From positions 1,447,048 through 1,511,047 of the forward strand of contig NZ_JAFKCU010000001.1 in the NCBI RefSeq assembly GCF_017254845.1: a DNA stretch of 64,000 nucleotides, written 5' to 3'. A program made the position numbers and the translations under genes. Source of the stretch: Algoriphagus pacificus. GTDB taxonomy: Bacteria; Bacteroidota; Bacteroidia; Cytophagales; Cyclobacteriaceae. This document shows positions 43,445 through 51,456 of this stretch, piece after piece. Below the pieces are notes generated by a model. That model was not told the DNA's origin, did no database searches, and saw nothing but the letters and a program-made list of their open reading frames with translations. Numbering within the stretch: the stretch's first letter is position 1; each line of letters starts with the position of its first letter.

Positions 43445-44563
43445 ATGAAAAGCAGAAGATTTTTTCTCCAAAAAGCCGGTCTTTCAGCCTTGGCACTCAA
43501 CTTAACCCCATTCAACCCGATTTCAGCGATGACTCAAGATATTTTTAATACAAAACAAGATGAAAAGCCATTGAGAGTTGCGATAATGGGGCTGGGTAGC
43601 TACGGAACAAGAGTTGCGAATGCAATGAAAGATTGTAAGCGTGCCAAGCTGGTTGGTGTCATTAGTGGTACCCCTTCTAAAATTGAAGCGTGGCAAAAGG
43701 AATATGGAATTCCTGCTAAAAACTGCTACAACTACGAAACCTATCATCAGATTAAAGACAATCCAGACATTGATGCGGTCTATGTGATCACCCCAAATGG
43801 CCTTCATATGGAGCATGCGATGGGTGTTGCTAAAGCCGGGAAGCATGTGATTTGTGAAAAACCCATGGCTATTAATGCAGCGGAAGGAAAGAAAATGGTG
43901 GATGCTTGTAAGGCTGCGGGAGTTCAATTATTAGTAGGATATCGAATGCATTTTGAAGCCAAAACCCAGGAAGTGATCAAAATGAGAATGAATGGTGATT
44001 TTGGAAAAGTCTTGTTTTTCCAGGGTTTAAGTGGTTTTGTGATTGGTGATCCAACGCAATGGCGATTGAACTACCCTCGTTCTGGGGGAGGAGCCATGAT
44101 GGATATTGGGATCTATTCAATCAATGGTTCTCGATACATGATTGGAGAAGAACCTATTTGGGTGACAGCTCAAGAGACAAAAAATAATCCTGAGAAATTT
44201 AAGGAAGGAATCGATGAAACCATCCAGTTTCAATTGGGATTTCCTGGTGGTGCAGTGGCTTCCTGTTTATCTACTTACAGCATGAATGGCTTGGATAAAT
44301 TCTTTTTGAATGGGCTGAAAGGATTCGCTGAAATGCAGCCCTCAACAGGTTACGGACCGATTGAAGGGAAAACACATAAAGGTCCGCTGACCAATCCGCA
44401 TGTCACCCATCAAACTACTCAAATGGATGAAATGGCTGCCATTATTCTAGATGGCAAAAAGCCACTTGTTCCAGTGGATGGTGAAGAAGGATTGAAGGAT
44501 TTGGTGATCATCGATGCGATCTACAAAGCTGTGAAAACAGGAGAAAAAGTAAGCCTGGTTTAA
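43445..44563 (+). CDS. Tat-exported Gfo/Idh/MocA-family oxidoreductase
   Basis: A 372-residue NAD(P)-dependent oxidoreductase with a twin-arginine signal at the N-terminus (KSRRFFLQKAGLSALALN), so it is exported folded with its cofactor. The Rossmann segment is LRVAIMGLGSYGTRVANAMK. The family's EKP motif is in GKHVICEKPMAINAAEGKKM (about residues 133-150). The C-terminal alpha/beta domain includes GGGAMMDIGIYSINGSRYMI. Relatives oxidise or hydrolyse sugars and inositols; the Tat-exported Bacteroidetes members often act on glycosides (inference). It ends in a 4-bp tail-to-tail overlap with the GNAT gene. Confidence 0.88.
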   Translation: MKSRRFFLQKAGLSALALNLTPFNPISAMTQDIFNTKQDEKPLRVAIMGLGSYGTRVANAMKDCKRAKLVGVISGTPSKIEAWQKEYGIPAKNCYNYETYHQIKDNPDIDAVYVITPNGLHMEHAMGVAKAGKHVICEKPMAINAAEGKKMVDACKAAGVQLLVGYRMHFEAKTQEVIKMRMNGDFGKVLFFQGLSGFVIGDPTQWRLNYPRSGGGAMMDIGIYSINGSRYMIGEEPIWVTAQETKNNPEKFKEGIDETIQFQLGFPGGAVASCLSTYSMNGLDKFFLNGLKGFAEMQPSTGYGPIEGKTHKGPLTNPHVTHQTTQMDEMAAIILDGKKPLVPVDGEEGLKDLVIIDAIYKAVKTGEKVSLV

Positions 44564-45066
44564 GATTCTGATTGGATTTGGAGCTGAACAAAAATCAGAT
44601 CCAACCATCGGTCAAATTTTCTTCCAACTTCTCTAAAACGCCCCACTTCTGTAAATCCAAGCTGTTTGTGAAAGGATATACTACCTAGGTTGCTGGAATC
44701 TATTCCTCCCACCATGGTATGATATCCTTTTATTTTGGCCAACTCAATAAGCTGGTTCATCAGTTGTTTTCCAATGCCTTTTCCGCGATGTCCTTGGGAG
44801 ATATAGACAGAATGCTCCACAGTAAATTGGTAGGCAGGCTTTGGTCGGAAGGTGCCATAAGTGGCAAAACCCAATAGTTGATTTTCTTCTTCTGCTACTA
44901 AAATTGGAAAACCAGCAGCTTTTTTATCATAAAACCAGTTGGTTTGAAACTCCAGTGATTTAGGTTCATAATCATAATTCACTGTAGTGTTTAAGATTTC
45001 AAAGTTGTTGATTTCTAAGATCGCTGGTATATCATCAGCTATCGCAGGTCTTATGATGAGGGCCAT
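44560..45066 (-). CDS. GNAT N-acetyltransferase (phosphinothricin-acetyltransferase-like)
   Basis: I choose ATG 45066 because the domain begins there (MALIIRPAIADDIPAILEI); a start at 45123 would lie well inside the kinase gene. The 168-residue product has the acetyl-CoA loop QGHRGKGIGKQLMNQLIELA (about residues 95-115). It also has the strand VEHSVYISQ and the closing SISFHKQLGFTEVGRFREVG typical of PAT-type N-acetyltransferases, which acetylate amines of small molecules or protein N-termini. It is the last gene of the LMW phosphatase / fructosamine kinase operon, with its ATG next to the kinase stop (45068). A role in modifying deglycation products is only a guess. Confidence 0.85.
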   Translation of the reverse strand: MALIIRPAIADDIPAILEINNFEILNTTVNYDYEPKSLEFQTNWFYDKKAAGFPILVAEEENQLLGFATYGTFRPKPAYQFTVEHSVYISQGHRGKGIGKQLMNQLIELAKIKGYHTMVGGIDSSNLGSISFHKQLGFTEVGRFREVGRKFDRWLDLIFVQLQIQSES

Positions 45067-45067
45067 T

Positions 45068-45943
45068 TTAGGGGATATAGCGCTTAATGATTCGTTCAAT
45101 GCCTGGGAGGTAAGCTGCTCCAAAAAGATTTAGATGTACAAGTAAAGGATACAGGTTATAGATTCCCGTCCTGCTTTCAAATCCTGGTTCCAAAGGAATA
45201 ATTGACTCATAAGATTGATAAAATCTAGAATCAAATCCTCCAAAAAGTCTGCTGAAAGCCAGATCCATCTCGCGGTGCCCAAAATATACTGCCGGATCTA
45301 TAAGGCAAGGTTGACCTTCCGAATTGCAGATGACATTGCCAGACCATAAATCACCATGAAGCAAAGCTGGTTTTTCTTTGGGGATTGCACTTTCGATGAC
45401 AGGATAAATTGATTGGAATTTTTTCAAAAAATCCAAAGGGATCAAACGGTCGAAATAGGCTTTTCCAAGCAAAGGTTCTAGTCTCTGTTCAATGTAAAAA
45501 TCCACCCAGTTTGCTGTTTGTAGGTTTTTTTGGACCAAAGAAGCGATGTAGTTATCTTCTTCCAATCCAAAAGATTTACTGGATTTCAAATGAAGATCAG
45601 CCAATCCAAAACCAAGTGTTTCCCAATAATCAAGTTGGTATCTGCCCGAGGGGATAAATTCTGAAAGCAAGTAATTGTAATCCTCCACACGTCCACATCC
45701 AAAAGTCTCCGGAATATGCAGAAATGTGTTTTTTCGCAGGTAATCCAAACCTTGGGATTCTTTGAAAAGGATATCCTTTTCGTGATCAAAGTTTAACTTT
45801 AAAAAAAATGTGCCTTCGGAAGTTTCGATTCGGATGCCTTGATTGTGACTGCCGGCAGCTACTAATGATGCGGATTTTAACTGAGCCTGAGGGCCTAGGC
45901 TTTGGAATAATACTCGTTCGTAGATTTCGTTCAGATCATACAT
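45068..45943 (-). CDS. Fructosamine kinase family protein (FN3K-like)
   Basis: A 291-residue kinase of the fructosamine/ribulosamine-3-kinase family, with an aminoglycoside-phosphotransferase-like fold. The N-lobe is ASLVAAGSHNQGIRIETSE and the hinge is YNYLLSEFIPSGRY. The catalytic loop is LLHGDLWSGNVICNSEGQ (H-G-D-x-W-x-x-N, about residue 195). The metal-binding segment is LIDPAVYFGHREMDLAF (D-P-A-x-Y-x-G). In many bacteria these enzymes phosphorylate ribulosamines on proteins so the sugar can be released (deglycation). It lies between an LMW phosphatase gene, which it overlaps by 8 bp, and a GNAT gene that starts next to its stop. Confidence 0.92.
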   Translation of the reverse strand: MYDLNEIYERVLFQSLGPQAQLKSASLVAAGSHNQGIRIETSEGTFFLKLNFDHEKDILFKESQGLDYLRKNTFLHIPETFGCGRVEDYNYLLSEFIPSGRYQLDYWETLGFGLADLHLKSSKSFGLEEDNYIASLVQKNLQTANWVDFYIEQRLEPLLGKAYFDRLIPLDFLKKFQSIYPVIESAIPKEKPALLHGDLWSGNVICNSEGQPCLIDPAVYFGHREMDLAFSRLFGGFDSRFYQSYESIIPLEPGFESRTGIYNLYPLLVHLNLFGAAYLPGIERIIKRYIP

Positions 45944-46421
45944 AGAGCTGATGTGTCTCTTTAATTTTCAGTAGAAAATTATCGAGTGCCACATCCAAAA
46001 TCTTATAGATTTCTTCGAAGCCTTCCTCTCCACCATAATATGGATCGGGAACAGGAAGTCCTTCCCAGCCAGGCACAAAATCTCTCATGAGGTAAATTTC
46101 TTTATCCTCAAAACCATAGCGAACTTTCAGGTTGTTTAGATTTCTGAGATTATTATCATCCATAGCCAAAATGTAGTCAAAATCCCTAAAATCTGTCCGA
46201 TTGACTTGTCTTCCCCTGTGATTGATCTGAAGGTTATATTTTTTGGCTATTAAGATGGTTCTTTCATCCGGAAGCTCACCAATATGAAAGTCAGATGTTC
46301 CGGCGCTGTCAGATTTGAAAGAGGCTGCAAGATTGACATCTTTTATTTTAGCATTAAAAATTGCCTCGGCCAATGGTGATCGACAAATATTACCTAAACA
46401 AACAAATAAGACTTTAATCAT
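45936..46421 (-). CDS. Low-molecular-weight protein-tyrosine phosphatase family
   Basis: A 161-residue cytoplasmic phosphatase. The P-loop is CLGNICR (Cys8-x5-Arg14) at the extreme N-terminus, and the general acid is Asp126 in VPDPYYGG. The rest follows the family, with SAGTSDFHIGELPDERTILI and FDYILAMDDNNLRNL. Members act on phosphotyrosine. Those next to fructosamine kinases, or fused to them in plants, act on ribulosamine-5-phosphates, which fits this operon. The stop overlaps the kinase start by 8 bp. The promoter should lie in the 192-bp gap up to kdtA. Confidence 0.92.
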   Translation of the reverse strand: MIKVLFVCLGNICRSPLAEAIFNAKIKDVNLAASFKSDSAGTSDFHIGELPDERTILIAKKYNLQINHRGRQVNRTDFRDFDYILAMDDNNLRNLNNLKVRYGFEDKEIYLMRDFVPGWEGLPVPDPYYGGEEGFEEIYKILDVALDNFLLKIKETHQLYV

Positions 46422-46601
46422 ACCGATTTTACTCAGACCCTAAATTTTGGGAAAAAACAGAAGCTTTTGAAAGTAGCTATTTTTCAGATGAATTGCACAA
46501 GTCAATTTCTATTTTTTCTGGAAAAATGAAAATCAAACCATTTTTTGCAGGATTAATTCAATGCGGATAAAGCCGATGATTCATAAGTCCTGCTGATTGG
46601 C

Positions 46602-46609
46602 TACTTTTG
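46602..46609 (+). promoter_or_regulatory. -7 box of kdtA, very close to the start codon
   Basis: TACTTTTG fits TAnnTTTG exactly and ends only 4 nt before ATG 46614. Transcription would start at or within about 2 nt of the ATG, so the kdtA message would be essentially leaderless. No good -33 box is visible. Confidence 0.5.
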
Positions 46610-46613
46610 GCAA

Positions 46614-47864
46614 ATGAATTTGCTCTACCGAATAGCACTTGCTTTTACTACTTTCCTATTGCCAATAGTGGCAGTATTCAGTACAAAGATTAACCATTTT
46701 TTGAAAGGGAGAAAGGGTTTGATGCAGAAACTCTCGGTTTTTAGGTCAGAGAATCCTGGAAATTTGGCTTGGTTTCATGTGGCTTCACTTGGAGAATATG
46801 AGCAAGCAAAACCTGTCATAGAAAAATTCAAAAAGGCTAAGCCGGATTATTTGATTGCTGTAAGTTTCTTTAGCCCATCAGGTTATGATATAGCTACTAG
46901 AAGGCCTCAGCCGAATGTCGACTTCATCAGTTATATTCCATTGGATAGAAAATCAGCGGCATTGCAGTTCGTAAAAACATTAAATCCATCGTTTGCATTT
47001 TTTGCAAAATATGACCTTTGGCATCATCACATTCTTGCTTTAAAATCACAAAAAGTACCTACTATTCTATTCTCAGCCTCTTTTCGAGAGGACCAAAAAT
47101 ACTTTAGCTCCAATGGTTTTTTTCAAAAGATTTTGATGCGAATGGATCTGGTTTTCACCCAAAACCAAAAGAGTTTGGAATTGCTGGATTCTATTGGATA
47201 TGAACAAGGGATTTTGGCAGGTGATACTAGGTTTGACAGGGTTCGTGAATCCGCGAGTAATCCAAAATCCTTTCCTGAAATTGAAGCTTGGGTTAGTGGT
47301 AAAAAAGTAATGGTTTTAGGGTCAGTTTGGGAAGAGGATATGCAGTTGCTGATCCCTTTGATTAATAGCCGATCTGATTTCTTTTGGATTATTGCTCCCC
47401 ATGATCTCAATCCAGAGCCGATGGATAAATGGTCGGAATCAATTCAAAAGAGATCAATTAAATATTCCCAATCCAAAGATTTTAGTAATTCAGAAGTGCT
47501 GTTTATTGATAATATCGGGATGCTCTCCTCTTTGTACCAATATGCTTCCTTAGCCTATGTCGGCGGAGCATTTGGGAAAGGACTTCATAATATTCTAGAA
47601 CCCTTGGGTTTTGGAGTGCCTGTGATTTTTGGTGAGTTGAAAAACCCACAAAAGTTTCCAGAGGCTGCCATTAGCGTGAAAGAGGGATGTGGATTTTCTG
47701 TAAAAGATGCTGAGGGATTAATTCAGTTAGTTGATGAATTACAGGAAGAAAATCGCTATTCACAAGCTGTTAATGCTGCAAATTCTTGGGTTGAGTCTAA
47801 TTTGGGAGCGGCAGAGATAATAGTAAGCAAGGTTTTGAGTAATTTCCCAAATCATGGAAGGTAG
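46614..47864 (+). CDS. kdtA: 3-deoxy-D-manno-octulosonic acid transferase
   Basis: A 416-residue GT30 enzyme (also called WaaA) that adds Kdo to lipid A precursors. A membrane anchor spans residues 1-22 (YRIALAFTTFLLPIVAVFS). The N-terminal domain has the motifs WFHVASLGEYEQAKPVIEKF and the catalytic Glu region. Further blocks are FAKYDLWHHHILALKSQKVP, FTQNQKSLELLDSIGYEQGI and AGDTRFDRV. The C-terminal domain contains LAYVGGAFGKGLHNILEPLG and PVIFGELKNPQKFPEA. The length is normal. It overlaps the next gene, rsgA, by 11 bp. The lipid A acyltransferases are not nearby. Confidence 0.93.
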   Translation: MNLLYRIALAFTTFLLPIVAVFSTKINHFLKGRKGLMQKLSVFRSENPGNLAWFHVASLGEYEQAKPVIEKFKKAKPDYLIAVSFFSPSGYDIATRRPQPNVDFISYIPLDRKSAALQFVKTLNPSFAFFAKYDLWHHHILALKSQKVPTILFSASFREDQKYFSSNGFFQKILMRMDLVFTQNQKSLELLDSIGYEQGILAGDTRFDRVRESASNPKSFPEIEAWVSGKKVMVLGSVWEEDMQLLIPLINSRSDFFWIIAPHDLNPEPMDKWSESIQKRSIKYSQSKDFSNSEVLFIDNIGMLSSLYQYASLAYVGGAFGKGLHNILEPLGFGVPVIFGELKNPQKFPEAAISVKEGCGFSVKDAEGLIQLVDELQEENRYSQAVNAANSWVESNLGAAEIIVSKVLSNFPNHGR

Positions 47865-48777
47865 AGTAATCAAATCGACAGGTAGTTGGTATGTGGTTCA
47901 AGTCGGAGAAGAATTCATTGCAGCTAGGCTGAAAGGAAAATTCAAGCAAAGTGAGCTAAAATTGACTAATCCTATCGCAGTAGGGGACTGGGTGACTTTG
48001 GAAAAAGAGCAAAACCAGGAAACTGCAGTGATTTCTGACATCCATCCTAGAGAGAATTATGTGATCAGAAAATCAACTCGAAAACAGCATTTTTCCCACA
48101 TAATTGCCAGTAATCTGGATCAGGCAATGCTTGTCATTACCATGAAAAACCCGAGAACTTCCTTAGGTTTTATAGATCGATTTTTGGTAAGCACAGAGAG
48201 TTTCCGGATTCCAGCGATTTTGGTGGTGAATAAGGTAGATCTTATGGAAGGAGAGGATGCTGAAGATTGGTTGTTGGATATCCATGAGATTTATAAGCCG
48301 CTTGGATATCAAGTGATGGAAGTGTCAGCTTTGAATGATGAAGATTTGATTCAAAAGTTTAAACCTTTTCTTCAAGGAAAATCCACATTAATTGCTGGAC
48401 ATTCTGGCGTAGGTAAGTCAACTTTACTAAATAGGCTCGTTCCAAAAGCTGCCCAGTCTACCAAAGAAATATCAAATTACAGTGCAAAGGGTGTTCACAC
48501 GACGACTTTCGCAGAACTATTTCCCGTCGAAGGCGGAGGGGATTTAATAGATACTCCAGGTATCAAAGAGTTTGGGATTTTGGATGTGGATGATTTTGAG
48601 CTCTCCCATTATTTTCCTGAAATGAGAAAATATTTAGGAGAATGCAAGTACAATAATTGTCAGCATGTAAACGAACCCGGTTGCGTAGTGAGAGAAAAAG
48701 TAGAGGAAGGATATATTCATCCCTATCGATATCAGAGTTATTTGAATATTCTAAACGAGGAAGATTCTTACCGATAA
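47854..48777 (+). CDS. rsgA: Ribosome small-subunit-dependent GTPase A
   Basis: A 307-residue circularly permuted GTPase that helps the late maturation of the 30S subunit. The OB-fold is residues 1-75. The permuted motif order is visible: G4 (NKVD, about 126-129), G5-like MEVSALNDED, then G1 GHSGVGKST (182-190), and G3 in LIDTPGIKEFGI. The C-terminal zinc domain has CKYNNCQHVNEPGCVVREKV (cysteines plus a histidine). The family length is about 290-350. It starts inside the last 11 bp of kdtA, so the two genes are coupled; a phosphoribosyltransferase gene follows after 60 bp. Confidence 0.95.
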   Translation: MEGRVIKSTGSWYVVQVGEEFIAARLKGKFKQSELKLTNPIAVGDWVTLEKEQNQETAVISDIHPRENYVIRKSTRKQHFSHIIASNLDQAMLVITMKNPRTSLGFIDRFLVSTESFRIPAILVVNKVDLMEGEDAEDWLLDIHEIYKPLGYQVMEVSALNDEDLIQKFKPFLQGKSTLIAGHSGVGKSTLLNRLVPKAAQSTKEISNYSAKGVHTTTFAELFPVEGGGDLIDTPGIKEFGILDVDDFELSHYFPEMRKYLGECKYNNCQHVNEPGCVVREKVEEGYIHPYRYQSYLNILNEEDSYR

Positions 48778-48837
48778 GGGAAGGTTCATTTTGAAACCTT
48801 GGAGAATTGGCCTAATTTTCATTTTTCAATTTAAATC

Positions 48838-49329
48838 ATGAGCGAAGTACTCAATCACCAACAGATCAAGAAAAAAATCACCCGAATGGCATATGAGATT
48901 TACGAAAGGAATCTCCATTCCAATGGTGTTGTCATAGCCGGAATCACAGGCATGGGGACAATTCTTGCAGATTTGTTGGTTCAGGAATTAAAGCAGATTT
49001 CACCTCTTCAGGTCGAAGAAATCGAAGTGATTTTAGATAAAACCAACATCGTTTCAGAAGAGATTGAGCTTTCTGCTGAAATCGAACTTTCCGGTAAAAC
49101 ACTGATTTTGGTAGATGATGTATTGAATACCGGTAAGACCTTGGCCTATGCCATGAAGCCATTTCTTGACGTAGAATTGTATAAGATGGAGATAGCTGTT
49201 TTGGTTAATAGAAGCCATGGACAATTCCCTTTGAGACCAGATTATACTGGCTACGAGCTGTCAACAACACTCAATGAGCATATCAAAGTAGATTTCTCAG
49301 GAGATCAATACTCCGTTCACCTACATTAA
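48838..49329 (+). CDS. Phosphoribosyltransferase family protein (PyrR-like)
   Basis: A 163-residue type I phosphoribosyltransferase domain. The PRPP-binding motif is [19 protein letters not shown] (about residues 83-101). The N-terminal hood is [16 protein letters not shown], with the flexible-loop segment [20 protein letters not shown]. The short size and the absence of a specific base pocket resemble the PyrR/uracil group, but RNA-binding residues of PyrR are not evident. It may be a salvage enzyme rather than a regulator; I cannot decide. It lies 2 bp before panB and 60 bp after rsgA. Confidence 0.82.
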   Translation: MSEVLNHQQIKKKITRMAYEIYERNLHSNGVVIAGITGMGTILADLLVQELKQISPLQVEEIEVILDKTNIVSEEIELSAEIELSGKTLILVDDVLNTGKTLAYAMKPFLDVELYKMEIAVLVNRSHGQFPLRPDYTGYELSTTLNEHIKVDFSGDQYSVHLH

Positions 49330-49331
49330 CG

Positions 49332-50153
49332 ATGACTATTCATTCCTCAGCAAATATTAAGAGAATCACCACTCACATTCTTCAGGAAATGAAGAATAGA
49401 GGAGAGAAAATCAGTATGCTTACAGCCTATGATTATTCCATGGCAAAGATTGTGGATGAAGCCGGCATGGATATTATTTTGGTGGGTGACTCTGCTTCTA
49501 ATGTGATGGCTGGCCATGAGACCACTTTGCCGATTACACTCGATCAGATGATCTATCATGCATCTAGTGTGGTTCGGGCAGTAAAAAGGTCTTTTGTGGT
49601 TGTGGATATTCCTTTTGGATCCTATCAAGGGAATAGTTCTGAGGCTCTTCGTTCGGCAATCCGGATCATGAAGGAATCAGGCGCCCATGCTGTCAAGGTC
49701 GAAGGTGGAGCGGAAATCAAAGAATCTGTTATCAGGATTTTAAGTGCTGGAGTACCAGTCATGGGGCATTTAGGCTTGACTCCTCAGTCTATCTATAAGT
49801 TTGGAACATATAGCGTCAGAGCCAAAGAAGAAGCTGAAGCAGCAAAGCTTTTAGAAGATGCCAAGATTTTGGAGGAATGTGGTTGTTTTGCAGTTGTCCT
49901 TGAAAAGATCCCAGCCAGTCTTGCGAAGAAAGTAGCCGAAGCGGTAAGTATTCCAGTCATTGGAATTGGTGCCGGAGGAGATGTGGATGGGCAAGTGCTT
50001 GTAGTGCATGATTTATTAGGAATCACACAAGAGTTTAAGCCAAGGTTTTTAAGGCAATATGCAGACCTTCAGGCGGTGATGCTGGAAGCTTTTGGAAATT
50101 ATATCAAGGATGTCAAAAGCCGAAACTTCCCGAATGAAAAAGAGAGTTATTAA
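49332..50153 (+). CDS. panB: 3-methyl-2-oxobutanoate hydroxymethyltransferase
   Basis: A 273-residue TIM-barrel enzyme that makes ketopantoate from alpha-ketoisovalerate and methylene-tetrahydrofolate, the committed step to pantothenate and CoA. Motifs in order: [40 protein letters not shown] (metal-binding aspartate), [56 protein letters not shown] and [20 protein letters not shown] (catalytic Glu), ending with [20 protein letters not shown]. It closes a plus-strand run from kdtA and is followed by a strong terminator. The rest of the pantothenate pathway is not in the window. Confidence 0.95.
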   Translation: MTIHSSANIKRITTHILQEMKNRGEKISMLTAYDYSMAKIVDEAGMDIILVGDSASNVMAGHETTLPITLDQMIYHASSVVRAVKRSFVVVDIPFGSYQGNSSEALRSAIRIMKESGAHAVKVEGGAEIKESVIRILSAGVPVMGHLGLTPQSIYKFGTYSVRAKEEAEAAKLLEDAKILEECGCFAVVLEKIPASLAKKVAEAVSIPVIGIGAGGDVDGQVLVVHDLLGITQEFKPRFLRQYADLQAVMLEAFGNYIKDVKSRNFPNEKESY

Positions 50154-50175
50154 GTTTTAGAAAAAAGTCAAATAA

Positions 50176-50212
50176 AAATGCCCCAAATAGTTTCTTACTT
50201 TTTGGGGCATTT
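50176..50212. terminator. Bidirectional terminator after panB
   Basis: AAATGCCCCAAA (50176-50187) pairs with TTTGGGGCATTT (50201-50212) across a 13-nt loop; A- and T-runs flank it. It ends panB (plus) and the glycogen operon (minus). Confidence 0.9.
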
Positions 50213-50232
50213 CATTTTTAGCTTTTCTGCTC

Positions 50233-51456
50233 TCAGCTTTGGATTGAAGTTTCTTCTTTTTGAGAGTTAGTTTTTTCCTTCAGCCTAATCATAAAGTCAC
50301 TGAGCACATTCATGTAATTAATGAAGGCGTCGTAAGGGGAATCATATGGGCTAAAATAGGAGTGAATATCTCCATCAGAAAAGAATTTGGTACACATGTA
50401 ATAGAAATGATCCGAGGTTTGTAGGTATCTCCAATCTCTTTTGATTTCCTCGTCATCAATGGTGTTTACCAGTTTTTCAAGTTCATACAGTCGGTCAAAG
50501 GCTTCATCCTGCAAGTCATTTCCAAGCCAAGCAGTCAAATCCCGCTCCTCATCAGCCCATGAAATTGGGATCGGAACGTGGATTTTACCTACAGGAGGGA
50601 TTTTGGAAGCTACTTCTGAAGGGGTAGAAAATGTAAAATTCGTTCTGCTTAAGACAGCTTCTGGCAAATGACCCATGAATTCGAAAATTCCGGTTTCTGC
50701 CCATTGATGCTCTCCAAAGGTTTCGTAATCCATGAAGAGGTTTAAAGTTTCTTCCTCTTGTGGAATCGCATTGATCCAGTTGATGAATTTATCAGTGGTC
50801 AAAGGATAATCGTCCCAAGCTTTGTTTCCAAAGCGGAAGGCGATGTCATCACTCAACTGGAAGTTTTTTAACAGAATTTTCAGCTTTGGCTCCATGCTGT
50901 TGACATAAACATAGTTAGGGCTTTTCCAACCCAAGATATGTTTTGCACCTTCCGTCAACATGGCATCGTATCCTAATTCAGCAACCATGGCTCCGATCTG
51001 ATCAGAATAAATCAATTCGGTGTTTCTGAAAACCTTGGGCGTATATCCGTTGAATAGTTCCTTGATTTTTGACTGATGCTTGTAGACCAAGTCTTTGAAT
51101 TCATCTTTGCTTTTCAAAGAAGCCAAAGAGTGAGAATAGGTTTCATTCAGCAATTCCACATGACCTGTTGCTACTAGTTTTTGGAAACTTTCCAGCACAT
51201 CGGGAGCATATGCTTCCATTTGATCCATGAATGTTCCAGAGATCGAGAAAGTCACTTTGAAAGCTCCGTTGTATTTATGAATTAACTGTAAAAGCAAAGC
51301 ATTCATAGGTAGGTAGCATTTTTGTGCCACCTTTCTCATGATACTTCTGTTGCTGAAGTCATCCCAATAATGATGGTCCTCACCAATGTCAAAAAATCTG
51401 TAGGGTTTTAATCGGAAAGGCTGATGAACCTGGAAGTAAAAGCAGATCGTTCTCAT
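50233..51456 (-). CDS. GH57-family alpha-glucan hydrolase/transferase
   Basis: A 407-residue cytoplasmic glycoside hydrolase family 57 protein, a family of alpha-amylases, branching enzymes and glucanotransferases. The catalytic nucleophile fits Glu105 in ELLNETYSHS, and the acid fits Asp243 in FMDYETFGEH. The opening CFYFQVHQPFRLKPYRF and LGYDAMLTEGAKHILGW are typical of GH57. The short size (about 400 residues) fits the bacterial 'alpha-amylase'-type group rather than the branching enzymes. Its start overlaps the glycosyltransferase stop by 4 bp. It is the last of three coupled glycogen genes. Confidence 0.88.
   Translation of the reverse strand: MRTICFYFQVHQPFRLKPYRFFDIGEDHHYWDDFSNRSIMRKVAQKCYLPMNALLLQLIHKYNGAFKVTFSISGTFMDQMEAYAPDVLESFQKLVATGHVELLNETYSHSLASLKSKDEFKDLVYKHQSKIKELFNGYTPKVFRNTELIYSDQIGAMVAELGYDAMLTEGAKHILGWKSPNYVYVNSMEPKLKILLKNFQLSDDIAFRFGNKAWDDYPLTTDKFINWINAIPQEEETLNLFMDYETFGEHQWAETGIFEFMGHLPEAVLSRTNFTFSTPSEVASKIPPVGKIHVPIPISWADEERDLTAWLGNDLQDEAFDRLYELEKLVNTIDDEEIKRDWRYLQTSDHFYYMCTKFFSDGDIHSYFSPYDSPYDAFINYMNVLSDFMIRLKEKTNSQKEETSIQS

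Noticed and set aside
43523-43927. A 134-codon antisense frame inside the Gfo/Idh/MocA gene
   Set aside because: The composition (many His, Phe, Asn) follows the complementary strand of a well-supported gene.
48778-48837. Riboswitch or attenuator before the phosphoribosyltransferase gene (small AAGGTT/AACCTT hairpin)
   Set aside because: The stem is only 6 bp with an AT-rich loop and no U-run; it does not resemble a known element.
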